Shown: positions 10,201 through 16,760 of the stretch, one piece after another
How the letters are laid out: each line of letters begins with the position of its first letter
Numbering within the stretch: the first letter of the stretch is position 1
Assembly (NCBI GenBank): GCA_004195335.1
Contig: SDWK01000522.1
Coordinates: 1 to 30,104 of the forward strand
From: Shewanella sp.
GTDB lineage: Bacteria > Pseudomonadota > Gammaproteobacteria > Enterobacterales > Shewanellaceae
DNA: 30,104 bases
Reading direction: 5' to 3'
Made by a program: the position numbers and the translations under genes
Notes under the pieces: generated by a model
The model's input: the letters and a program-made list of their open reading frames with translations, nothing else
Databases searched by the model: none
Told to the model about the DNA's origin: nothing

Positions 10201-10286
10201 TACTGCCGGTGATTTATACCTATTTGGCAGAGAAGCATGTACCTCTTCCGGTGTTCGATGAAGAGGGACATATAGCAGTAAATTAG
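7203..10286 (+). CDS. RND multidrug efflux transporter (AcrB/MexF-like, HAE1)
   Basis: 1027-aa inner-membrane proton-driven pump, the normal length for HAE1-type RND proteins. The start FTDIFIRRPVLAASISFMLL is the typical first segment. TM4 contains the proton-relay pair D400-D401 in LAIGLVVDDAIVVVEN, and TM10 contains the matching lysine K919 in GLITKHGILMCE. Two periplasmic porter halves are present and the C-terminal repeat of six helices is complete. A GGAG ribosome site precedes the ATG, 12 bp after the adaptor stop. Substrates cannot be told from sequence. Related TetR-adaptor-pump operons in Vibrio and Pseudomonas export drugs, dyes or bile-like compounds. Confidence 0.95.
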   Translation: MRFTDIFIRRPVLAASISFMLLLLGFYSLSSMQVREYPEMTNTVVTVSTSYYGADANLIQGFITQPLEQALAQADNVDFMTSDSFLGSSKITVYMKLNTDPNGALADILAKVNSVRSQLPKEAEDSTVDMSTGSQTSVLYISFYSEEINSSQITDYLERVVKPQLFTIDGVAKVNLYGGIKYAMRIWLDPARMGAFGLSSTEVMQVLQANNYQSAVGQANGVFTLFNGTADTQVATVDELKKLVIGSKEGLVVRLGDIADVSLEKSHDVYRALADGQEAVVVALDVTPTANPLVVAADARALMPDIERNLPVSMKTRILYDSSLAIDESIQEVIKTIGEAALIVIIVITLFLGSLRAVIIPIVTIPLSLIGVAIIMMMFGFTLNLMTLLAMVLAIGLVVDDAIVVVENVDRHIKLGETPFRAAIIGTREIAVPVISMTITLAAVYAPIALMGGITGSLFKEFALTLAGAVFISGIVALTLSPMMCSKILKPHSAPNRFELIVENVLEGMTKRYQSMLNAVMDRRPVIIAFAAIVFASLPVMFSFIPSELAPNEDKSVVMMMGTAPSTANLDYIQSNMALVTDMIKSHPESAASLAFVGIPNSNQAFGIAPLVPWSERDKSQKEMQKILGQEVKQVPGMAVTTFQMPELPGSSGGLPIQFVITTSNSFESLFQIGSSVLEKVQQSPLFVYSEINLKFDSGTMKIHIKRDLAGTYGITMQDIGVTLTTMMSDGYVNRINLDGRSYEVIPQVERQYRANPEALNGFYVKAADGRSIPLSSLVDIEMIAEPRSLPHFNQMNALTVGGVATPGVAIGDAIAFLQNIGDNDLPKGYDYDFLGEARQYVTEGSALYATFGLALAIIFLVLASQFESARDPLVILVSVPLAISGALIALGWTHIFGLSSMNIYTQVGLITLVGLITKHGILMCEVAKEEQLHNGLNRTEAIKLAATVRLRPILMTTAAMIAGLIPLLFAVGAGAIARFNIGLVIVSGLAIGTLFTLFVLPVIYTYLAEKHVPLPVFDEEGHIAVN

Positions 10287-10315
10287 TGAGCGATTCCCCC
10301 TAAGTTCATCGCATT

Positions 10316-10357
10316 AAAAAGGCCCCGACAATTTTCATTGTTCGGGCCTTTTTTTAT
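10316..10357 (+). terminator. intrinsic terminator of the efflux operon
   Basis: AAAAAGGCCC at 10316-10325 pairs with GGGCCTTTTT, with extra pairing inside the loop, and is followed by a T-run ending near 10357. The A-tract/T-tract flanks let it work in both directions. Confidence 0.88.
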
Positions 10358-10372
10358 TTACACCGCTTTTGT

Positions 10373-10401
10373 TTTCCAATAAACCTAGGCTCAGGTACAA
10401 T
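10373..10401 (+). promoter_or_regulatory. promoter of ubiK
   Basis: TTTCCA (10373-10378, 4/6) and TACAAT (10396-10401, 5/6) are 17 bp apart, 44 bp before the ubiK ATG, and just after the preceding terminator. Confidence 0.55.
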
Positions 10402-10445
10402 CCTAGCTATGAATCCAAGGCGATAGCCCACAGCGGAAGTAGATC

Positions 10446-10700
10446 ATGTTCAATCCAAAGAAAATCGAAGAAGTTGCAAAGCAACTGAGCGAAAACCTGC
10501 CTAGCGGACTGAAGCAATTCGCTGGTGAATTTGAAGAAAAAAGTAAACAGATCCTGCAAAATCAATTGATGAAATTAGACGTTGTCTCTCACGAAGAATT
10601 CGAAGTACAGCAACACGTGCTACTTAAGACGCGTGAAAAACTTGAAGCCCTTCAGGCACAAGTTGATGCTCTGGAAAAGAAGCTCAGCGACAGCGAATAA
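10446..10700 (+). CDS. ubiK: ubiquinone biosynthesis accessory factor UbiK (YqiC)
   Basis: 84-aa soluble protein of the UbiK/YqiC family (BMFP domain). The N-terminal amphipathic helix (MFNPKKIEEVAKQLSENLPSG) and the C-terminal heptad-rich helix (LLKTREKLEALQAQVDALEKKL) are characteristic. The second forms a trimeric coiled coil in characterised members. Known role: it works with the UbiJ SCP2 protein in the cytosolic Ubi complex that handles hydrophobic ubiquinone intermediates under aerobic growth. It stands alone between its own promoter and a strong terminator. The length is normal. Confidence 0.92.
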   Translation: MFNPKKIEEVAKQLSENLPSGLKQFAGEFEEKSKQILQNQLMKLDVVSHEEFEVQQHVLLKTREKLEALQAQVDALEKKLSDSE

Positions 10701-10725
10701 CCTTTTATTGAGCGTGATTCGTTGC

Positions 10726-10763
10726 ATAATAAAAAAGAGCGCTAAAGCGCTCTTTTTTATTAT
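10726..10763. terminator. bidirectional terminator between ubiK and the DUF417 gene
   Basis: A perfect 17-bp stem (10726-10742 with 10747-10763) with TAAA loop has a GAGCGC core and A-tract/T-tract ends. It can end transcription on both strands and sits between convergent genes. Confidence 0.92.
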
Positions 10764-10773
10764 GTGGGAGACC

Positions 10774-11628
10774 TCATTCCACCGTTTTATTTTTCGATAC
10801 GTAAAGCAAGATACATCCTGCCAGTAAGACGAGATCTTTCACGATAAATTGACCACTTCCCGTTAATAAGGGAAAACCATGACTCAACTCATAAGCAGGT
10901 AAGCTAATAATAAAGCTTTGTGTCGCCAAAAAGGTCAATGCCGCAACCGATAGTCCCACAGTCCGAGTCCACGCATATTTATAGCCTAGCAGCAGTCCAA
11001 ATACGGCAACTAACTCAATCACACCGATAAAATATGAACCGTGAAGCACACTAAACAGGTCATATATCCAACTGAAAAACGGGCTCGTTGTCATCAAACG
11101 TTCGATACCATCGGCTTCTATCTGAGTAAACTTCATTCCGCCTATCCACAGCATCACTAATATCACCCCCGCCCATATCAGCTTAAGTGAAAGTCGGTTT
11201 AACTGTCGATGTCCGGCGTAGTTGGAGGCGATATAAGCCGTTACACCAGCAATGGCCAGATACTTAATGAGTCCCTGCCCCGCACCTATTGCAGGAAAAC
11301 CACCTAAACTGTCTATCCACACCGGGTGGGTGAATAGCATCAACATAGGCACCAAAGCCATCAGCGAATAGAGATAGAGCATATACTGGCTCAACTTATG
11401 TCTGGGAAAGAGTAATGCGGCCACCACAATTAACTGTATGACACCGAGCACAGCTGATAACCAAGGTAGATCAGGAAAATCCACCGCCGTCAGTTGCTTA
11501 GTAAAATAGCTCGCATCGACAGCCGTAAATCGATTTAGCGCTGTCGTCAGTAAAAAGATACCCAATAGCACTCGTGCGATGGCTAAGGTACGTATTGATT
11601 TAATCTCGAACATATTAGTCTCGAACAT
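10774..11628 (-). CDS. DUF417 (YkgB/RclC-like) inner-membrane protein with extra N-terminal membrane half
   Basis: About 284-aa polytopic membrane protein. The C-terminal half (from about residue 150: IWAGVILVMLWIGGMKFTQI, then HGFPLLTGSGQFIVKDLVLL) resembles DUF417 proteins such as E. coli YkgB/RclC, whose gene is in the reactive-chlorine resistance regulon. The N-terminal half (TLAIARVLLGIFLLTTALNR onward) has about four more helices of DoxX-like appearance, so the protein is longer than the usual DUF417 size of about 200 aa. Start: GGAGG (11638-11634) lies 5 nt before ATG 11628. The longer frame beginning at TTG 11640 would bury that ribosome site. A tandem 15-bp duplication gives a second in-frame ATG at 11613. 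Function is not established. Confidence 0.8.
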   Translation of the reverse strand: MFETNMFEIKSIRTLAIARVLLGIFLLTTALNRFTAVDASYFTKQLTAVDFPDLPWLSAVLGVIQLIVVAALLFPRHKLSQYMLYLYSLMALVPMLMLFTHPVWIDSLGGFPAIGAGQGLIKYLAIAGVTAYIASNYAGHRQLNRLSLKLIWAGVILVMLWIGGMKFTQIEADGIERLMTTSPFFSWIYDLFSVLHGSYFIGVIELVAVFGLLLGYKYAWTRTVGLSVAALTFLATQSFIISLPAYELSHGFPLLTGSGQFIVKDLVLLAGCILLYVSKNKTVE

Positions 11629-11633
11629 ATTAG
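11604..11633. repeat. 15-bp tandem duplication across the DUF417 gene start
   Basis: Two identical adjacent 15-bp units, 11604-11618 and 11619-11633. On the minus strand each reads CTAATATGTTCGAGA. Each carries an in-frame ATG, but only the upstream one has the GGAGG ribosome site at normal distance. Confidence 0.95.
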
Positions 11634-11888
11634 CCTCCAAATAAGATGCATCAATAGACCCTGCAAAGCGAATCGCTATTTCATCGATTGGTAATATAAC
11701 CTGAATTAAAGTTATGCCTTGCCACTTATCATTCCGAATTCAGATGAATATAAATCGAAATCTGCCAGCATAAAATGGAACCACTCTCCACAACATTGCC
11801 CTTTTCTCGCCACTATTGATCACCAGCGTGCCCCCATAGGCCGGGTAAATGATGTTTCAATACTCTCATCATCATAGAGGGATTTTTC

Positions 11889-13241
11889 ATGTTCAATTTA
11901 TTCACCACGGCTACCACTAACCTAACCCATAAAATCATTATTCTGGTGGGGATGTCACTGCTCTCCTCCATCCCGTTAGGACTTGTCATGAATATGACCT
12001 CTGATAGAGAGTATCTCTATCACGACGTCGTTAATGAAATTGGCCGTTCATGGGGGGAGCAACAGAGGGTGGCTGGGCCGGCGCTCGTCTTACCCTATCG
12101 TTATGAGGTCGTTCAGGAGAAGGTCAATGATGAAGGCAAAACGGTAAAGTTTAAGAGTAGTTTTCAAGATGAGCTGATCATTTTGCCAAAAAAATTAGCA
12201 CTGGACATGGATCTGACCCATGACTTTCGCTCCAGAGGGATATACCAATCCTTAGTCTACAACGCCATGGTCAGCGGCAGGGCTAATTTCACCATTCCCA
12301 AGATTAATATCCCTAACCTTATCTCGCTGGAAACCGAGAGTGCCCGGCTGGTATTTGGCATCTCAGCCAATCAGGCGATTGAAAAAATTGAATCATTTGA
12401 AGTGACCAGCCCGAAAGCGGCATCAACCGATTTGAATAGAGTGGGCGAAATCATGCCCGGAACCGGATTACCTCAGCAACCTGGGCTCGAGCGCGGTTTT
12501 CATCAGCCCATAGATTTACATCTCGAACAGGCTCAATTTAACGTCGACTTTGCAATACAGCTACGAGGCTCTCAGGCCATCAGTGCATTGCCTTTCGGTG
12601 AGCAAACCGACATCAGCATCTCAAGCGATTGGCCTCACCCCAGCTTTAACGGACTCCTGCCAACGAGCAGGGAGATCACCGACACAGGGTTTAAGGCAAA
12701 TTGGCAGATCAGCCACTTAACCCGTAACTATCCACAAGTGTTCACTAAGAATGCAGAGCTTAACCTTGCCGAGGTTGAAGCCAGCACGTCGTTATTTGAG
12801 CCCGTCACTCACTATGGGAAAGTCGAACGTTCGGTCAAATATGGCATGTTATTTATCGCATTAACCTTTATCGTACTCTTGATCTTTGAACTTGGGCAGA
12901 ATTGCTCGCTTAGTCTGGTTCAGTATCTGCTGGTTGGCTGCGCCGTCACCCTCTTCTACCTCTTGCTACTCTCTTTATCAGAACATTTAGCCTTCATTCA
13001 AGCTTATATGATCGCCGCGAGTATCCCAGTGTTATCGATATCGCTTTATGTCGCCAGCGCAACGGCCAGCATGAAAAGAGGAGGGATCATCGCGAGCATG
13101 TTAGTCACTCTCTATGCCGTGCTCTACTCAATCCTAAAGCTTGAAGATTTCGCATTACTGATGGGAACAGGCTTACTGCTCATTGCACTCTTGGTTCTGA
13201 TGTTCATCACTCGACATAAAAACCGGTACTGTGAAGGATGA
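11889..13241 (+). CDS. creD: CreD-family inner-membrane protein
   Basis: 450 aa, the same size as E. coli CreD. One N-terminal helix (about 15-36) is followed by a large periplasmic domain and a C-terminal bundle of about five helices (about 315-445). Family signatures are visible: VAGPALVLPYRY, IMPGTGL, SDWPHPSFNGLLPTSREITD, GFKANWQISHL, and KYGMLFIALTFIVLLIFEL followed by QYLLVGCAVTLFYLLLLSLSEH. CreD is linked to envelope integrity and, in some species, to beta-lactam response under CreBC/BlrAB control. No creBC genes are nearby and I see no clear TTCAC-N6-TTCAC Cre box upstream, so its regulation here is unknown. An AGAGGG ribosome site precedes the ATG. Confidence 0.9.
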   Translation: MFNLFTTATTNLTHKIIILVGMSLLSSIPLGLVMNMTSDREYLYHDVVNEIGRSWGEQQRVAGPALVLPYRYEVVQEKVNDEGKTVKFKSSFQDELIILPKKLALDMDLTHDFRSRGIYQSLVYNAMVSGRANFTIPKINIPNLISLETESARLVFGISANQAIEKIESFEVTSPKAASTDLNRVGEIMPGTGLPQQPGLERGFHQPIDLHLEQAQFNVDFAIQLRGSQAISALPFGEQTDISISSDWPHPSFNGLLPTSREITDTGFKANWQISHLTRNYPQVFTKNAELNLAEVEASTSLFEPVTHYGKVERSVKYGMLFIALTFIVLLIFELGQNCSLSLVQYLLVGCAVTLFYLLLLSLSEHLAFIQAYMIAASIPVLSISLYVASATASMKRGGIIASMLVTLYAVLYSILKLEDFALLMGTGLLLIALLVLMFITRHKNRYCEG

Positions 13242-13404
13242 TGCGTAAAGTTTTACATCGGTGCTAATTCAGTGTTAATGCTTTGGCATCAATGAAGCTA
13301 AATGATCGATTTATCGGGCTATCAGCTTGGCAATATTCTTGTTGCGCGTTAGCCTACAAACCTCTTTCGTAAAGTGTCCTTTGCATCGGTGTGAGACCCT
13401 ATTT

Positions 13405-14220
13405 TTGAAACTATTATTTTTATTAACATCGCGTTTTCCACTGGGTCCCATGATGATGGGTTGGGCTATATTAACCATCATACCGGCAATATTGTTGATA
13501 TCTGACACCGCTCTATTTCCGCTATTACCACTGAACTCACTATGGGCAGAAGCGCTTTTTTGGATCACTTCATCGGGTACAGCCCCCTATGGCGTCGCAA
13601 CGGTACTCTTTATCTTATTGCTGAGTTACCAGCGTCTCGGTAAATCCGAATTCATCAGCCTGTTTCTCACCATCTCTCTGGGTATGTGCACGACATTAGG
13701 GCTTAACCACTACCTCAAACCTTTCTTCAACGAGGCCCGCCCCAATGCGGTTTGGCTGGAGCAACAATACCTGCTCAACACCACCAACTTCTACACCCTC
13801 GAGAAGGCGGAGCGTAAGACACAGATGGCGGCGTCACTTGAACGACTCGAGCATGCCGAAACAGACTTAACCCTCTCCCCTCTCGTCAAACAACATTGGA
13901 AGAACGAGATAGGTTTTGCCTTCCCCTCGGGTCACACGCTCTTCGCCATTACCCTCACAATGATAGCGAGTTACTACCTGTTGTTAGCAGGATATCTGCT
14001 ACTGCCGGCTACGCTGTTCATTTGGAGCATTTCGATGGGGTTCAGTCGCATGCTATTAGGTATGCATTGGGCTCAAGATGTACTGGCATCGACTGTGCTC
14101 GGCGGTGTGATTAGCCTATTGAGTCTATTCTTCATCCATAAAACCTTTCCCTATGGCGATAGGGCCTATACATATTTAAGCACCAAGTTACGACAGAAGC
14201 GGGCCGCGCTTAAACCTTGA
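13405..14220 (+). CDS. PAP2-family lipid phosphatase, PgpB-like
   Basis: About 271-aa inner-membrane phosphatase. The three PAP2 signature motifs are intact (numbering from the TTG at 13405): KPFFNEARP (R112-P113), PSGH (174-177) and SRMLLGMHWAQD (R215, H221, D225). The segment FYTLEKAERKTQ and the sequence around PSGH resemble E. coli PgpB, which dephosphorylates phosphatidylglycerophosphate and undecaprenyl diphosphate. About six membrane helices are visible. The start is uncertain. The frame is open from 13327 (TTG), but residues before 13405 do not look like the family. TTG 13405 (KLLFLLTSRF) or ATG 13450 are the realistic choices. It follows creD by about 160 bp, so both envelope genes may be co-transcribed. 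Confidence 0.82.
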   Translation: MKLLFLLTSRFPLGPMMMGWAILTIIPAILLISDTALFPLLPLNSLWAEALFWITSSGTAPYGVATVLFILLLSYQRLGKSEFISLFLTISLGMCTTLGLNHYLKPFFNEARPNAVWLEQQYLLNTTNFYTLEKAERKTQMAASLERLEHAETDLTLSPLVKQHWKNEIGFAFPSGHTLFAITLTMIASYYLLLAGYLLLPATLFIWSISMGFSRMLLGMHWAQDVLASTVLGGVISLLSLFFIHKTFPYGDRAYTYLSTKLRQKRAALKP

Positions 14221-14315
14221 TAATATCGGTCAGTGAAATAGATGCGAAAGGGGACAGATAAGACTATGCTATCCCCTTCCATATTTAACCTCGAACGTTT
14301 ACGAGATCCGATAAC

Positions 14316-14801
14316 ATGGCAGAGTTACAACTCGATCAGATAGATTTCGCTATTTTAAAGCTGCTCCAAAGTCATGGAAAACTGTCTAATCAAGAACTGG
14401 CTCTAAAGATAGGTTTATCTCCTTCCCCATGCTCCCGACGCGTCAAAGCACTGGAGGAGTCTGGTTTCATTGCGGGGTACGCCACACTGCTCTCAGCCGA
14501 GCATTTCAATCTGTCATTAACCGCCTATGTTCAGGTGAGACTGGAAAAGCATTCACGCGAAATATTAGAATCTTTTGAAACCCGGGTTTGTGGTTACGAT
14601 GAAGTACTCGAGTGTTGCCTGCTGACGGGTAGTGACGCCGATTACCAACTTAAGGTATTGGTTGAAGACATGAGTCAATTTAAGATTTTCTTATTGGATA
14701 AGCTCACCACCGATCCGCACATTGCCGGAGTACATTCAAGCTTTGTGCTTAAACAGGTGAAGAACCAAACCAGCATACCTCTCCCGCAGCACACAGTTTA
14801 A
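14316..14801 (+). CDS. Lrp/AsnC-family transcriptional regulator
   Basis: 161-aa protein. The N-terminal winged HTH (residues 1-60: LDQIDFAILKLLQSHGKLSN, then LALKIGLSPSPCSRRVKALE) is followed by a RAM/AsnC effector domain (about 70-150: YVQVRLEKHS; VLECCLLTGSDADYQLKVLV). It is upstream of, and on the same strand as, the amino-acid-type sodium symporter gene, which suggests that it senses an amino acid and controls that transporter. This is inferred from position. A 325-bp gap separates them, so the transporter probably has its own promoter. The ribosome site is weak. Confidence 0.9.
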   Translation: MAELQLDQIDFAILKLLQSHGKLSNQELALKIGLSPSPCSRRVKALEESGFIAGYATLLSAEHFNLSLTAYVQVRLEKHSREILESFETRVCGYDEVLECCLLTGSDADYQLKVLVEDMSQFKIFLLDKLTTDPHIAGVHSSFVLKQVKNQTSIPLPQHTV

Positions 14802-14982
14802 TAGCACACTAACTCAGCTACCCACATAGAAGCGATATTGCTCACGATATAAACAATACTTCAACCGCGGCTGACTTTATTAGAGAGGTTAGGCTCAAAA
14901 TAGTAAATTTATCCGCACGCAACTTTCTTGCGTCAGTGACGAATAGAACACTACCTCACGCAAACTTATATCGCCTTTAAGA

Positions 14983-15010
14983 TTAACATTGGAATTTATA
15001 CCCATAAAAT
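14983..15010 (+). promoter_or_regulatory. candidate promoter of the NSS transporter in the 14802-15126 gap
   Basis: TTAACA (14983-14988, 5/6) and TAAAAT (15005-15010, 5/6) with a 16-bp spacer would give a leader of about 110 nt. The rest of the 325-bp gap is AT-rich, with no gene or clear Lrp site that I can support. The leader ends in the hairpin at 15092-15129. Confidence 0.5.
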
Positions 15011-15091
15011 AGCACTATTTCGATAATGAAATTCAAAAAGCAACAAGTTATCGACATAAAGCACCATTGACCATCATCCATAAACCTCTAT

Positions 15092-15129
15092 CATGCCTCC
15101 TCTTGAAAAAAGAGAGAGATACAGGCATG
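15092..15129 (+). promoter_or_regulatory. leader hairpin that can sequester the start codon
   Basis: CATGCCT (15092-15098) is the exact reverse complement of AGGCATG (15123-15129), which contains the ATG at 15127. Inside it CTCTT (15100-15104) can pair with AAGAG (15110-15114), covering the edge of the AGAGAGAG ribosome site. A translational switch or thermosensor-like role is only a suggestion. Confidence 0.4.
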
Positions 15130-16485
15130 GCCAGCACAGATTCAAATCATTTTAGTTCACGATTGGGCTTTATTATGGCGGCGGCTGGATCAGCCGTTGG
15201 CGTCGGTAATATTTGGGGCTTTCCCACTCAAGCCGCAACCCATGGTGGCGGAGCTTTCCTGCTCGTTTATCTGGTGCTTATCTTGATCTTAGGTTATCCG
15301 ATGCTCGTCGCCGAGCTGATGATCGGACGTCATGGCCAAACTAACCCTGCCGATGCCATGGCAAAAATTGGCTCAGGAGTTGTCAGTCGAAAAATAGGTA
15401 AGGCTATCGGCTTTATCTCCATCGCTACAGCGACCTTAATCTGCACCTTCTACACCATTCTTTCCGGCTGGTTTGTCAGCTTCGCCCTAGCACCGATAGC
15501 GAAACTATTTGGCTTTACGCAGGCATCCGCGTGGTTGATGGACTTCTCTGTATCACGCAACTTAGTGTTCACCACAATATTTATCTTGATGGTGGTGTTG
15601 GTGATACGCCAAGGCGTACAACAAGGGATCGAGCTGTGGTCGAAAAGGCTTATGCCCTTACTACTGCTTATCTTAGTGATGGGGGTTATCTATATTCTTA
15701 CTCAGCCAGGGGCCATGACAGGCTTAGCGGTATTATTACAACCTGACTTCTCTCAGATCTGGGATCCGGATGTGCTCATCGGCGCATTGGGCCAAACCTT
15801 CTTCTCATTAACCATAGGTACAGGTGCCATGATGGTCTATGGCGCTTACCTCAGTAAAAACGAAGATTTGGGCAAGCTTACCGCTTATGTCACCCTGACT
15901 GACACCAGCGTAGCCTTTCTGGCCGCCTTAATGATCATTCCAGCCATGTATGTGGCTCAACATAACGGCGTACAGATATTTGCCGCCGATGGCAGTTTAC
16001 TCAACTCTGATACTTTAGTGTTTACGGTACTACCTGCACTATTTGATACCTTAGGTGGCAACTTACAATACCTGTTAGCTTTTATCTTTTTTGTCTTGAT
16101 GACCATAGCCGGCCTCACCTCTGCAATCTCAATTGTAGAAGTGCCCACCAGCTACCTGATGGAGAAAAAGTCGATGAACCGTAACAAGGCCACCTATTGG
16201 GTCGGCGCACTGATTATTGTTTTATCTTTGACTGTGGTGCTGAACTTCGATCAACTGTTTAGCTTTATGATCACCATGACCACAGAGCGAGCTCAACCTC
16301 TTATTGCATTGGGTATTGCTATCTATCTGGGATGGGTATGGCAACGGAATGATCTGCTTAAGGAGATCCAAGCTCAGGAAGGGGTAAACGCTAACGGTCT
16401 CTTCTGGCGCATCTGGCCGCTATATGTAAAATTTGTCTGCCCGGCACTGATTATTCTAATCATCGTCCAGCTATTCAATAAATAA
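15127..16485 (+). CDS. sodium-dependent transporter, NSS/SNF family
   Basis: 452-aa inner-membrane Na+ symporter of the neurotransmitter:sodium symporter family. The start SSRLGFIMAAAGSAVGVGNI with WGFPTQAATHGGGAFLLVYL is the unwound TM1 and Na+-site region. About 11 helices fit the bacterial 11-TM group (TnaT/MhsT-like), which take up hydrophobic or aromatic amino acids. The exact substrate is not determinable. ATG 15127 is chosen because AGAGAGAG precedes it and the family begins here. An in-frame TTG at 15067 would add 20 unusual residues. It is probably under the upstream Lrp-type regulator. Confidence 0.9.
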   Translation: MASTDSNHFSSRLGFIMAAAGSAVGVGNIWGFPTQAATHGGGAFLLVYLVLILILGYPMLVAELMIGRHGQTNPADAMAKIGSGVVSRKIGKAIGFISIATATLICTFYTILSGWFVSFALAPIAKLFGFTQASAWLMDFSVSRNLVFTTIFILMVVLVIRQGVQQGIELWSKRLMPLLLLILVMGVIYILTQPGAMTGLAVLLQPDFSQIWDPDVLIGALGQTFFSLTIGTGAMMVYGAYLSKNEDLGKLTAYVTLTDTSVAFLAALMIIPAMYVAQHNGVQIFAADGSLLNSDTLVFTVLPALFDTLGGNLQYLLAFIFFVLMTIAGLTSAISIVEVPTSYLMEKKSMNRNKATYWVGALIIVLSLTVVLNFDQLFSFMITMTTERAQPLIALGIAIYLGWVWQRNDLLKEIQAQEGVNANGLFWRIWPLYVKFVCPALIILIIVQLFNK

Positions 16486-16503
16486 TCGCTAAGGCTGATA
16501 AAC

Positions 16504-16538
16504 AAAAATGGCTCTATAGGAATATAGAGCCATTTTTT
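16504..16538. terminator. bidirectional terminator
   Basis: AAAAATGGCTCTATA (16504-16518) pairs with TATAGAGCCATTTTT (from 16523) around a GGAA loop. The T-run runs to 16538. It ends the NSS transcript, and on the minus strand it serves the AIM24 operon. Confidence 0.93.
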
Positions 16539-16539
16539 G

Positions 16540-16760
16540 TCTCACTTTTTTTGTTGACCGATCTAAAGCCAATACTCCCAACCAACAAATGCCACTGAAA
16601 TTTAAGCTTTAAGCTAAACGCTAGCCTTTCTTGTTCACAGGCCTAAACCCAATATACCCAACCAACAAATGCCACTGAAATTTAAAATTTAAACTTTAAA
16701 GCTAAACGCTAGCCTTTCTTGTTCACAGGTCTGAACCAGTGCGCCCAACCAACAAATGCC
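16540..16760 (-). repeat. tandem repeats derived from the 3' end of the last AIM24 gene
   Basis: CCCAACCAACAAATGCC occurs at 16577-16593, 16657-16673 and 16744-16760, the last inside the gene. A 28-bp block around the stop codon is repeated identically at 16614-16641 and 16702-16729, with a decayed third copy near 16543-16567. The units span about 80-88 bp and re-encode the gene's final residues (FRPVNKKG, then a weaker FRSVNKK), shifted by a 1-bp insertion relative to the gene. They look like decaying tandem duplications of the gene's 3' end. Confidence 0.85.

Noticed and set aside
11641..11888. Cre box upstream of creD
   Set aside because: I could not find the TTCAC-N6-TTCAC pattern in the spacer.
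14248..14278. AAGGGGA / TCCCCTT hairpin as terminator of the PAP2 gene
   Set aside because: The 7-bp stem has a 17-nt loop and no T-run, too weak to call. It could be a repeat remnant, but nothing else supports that.
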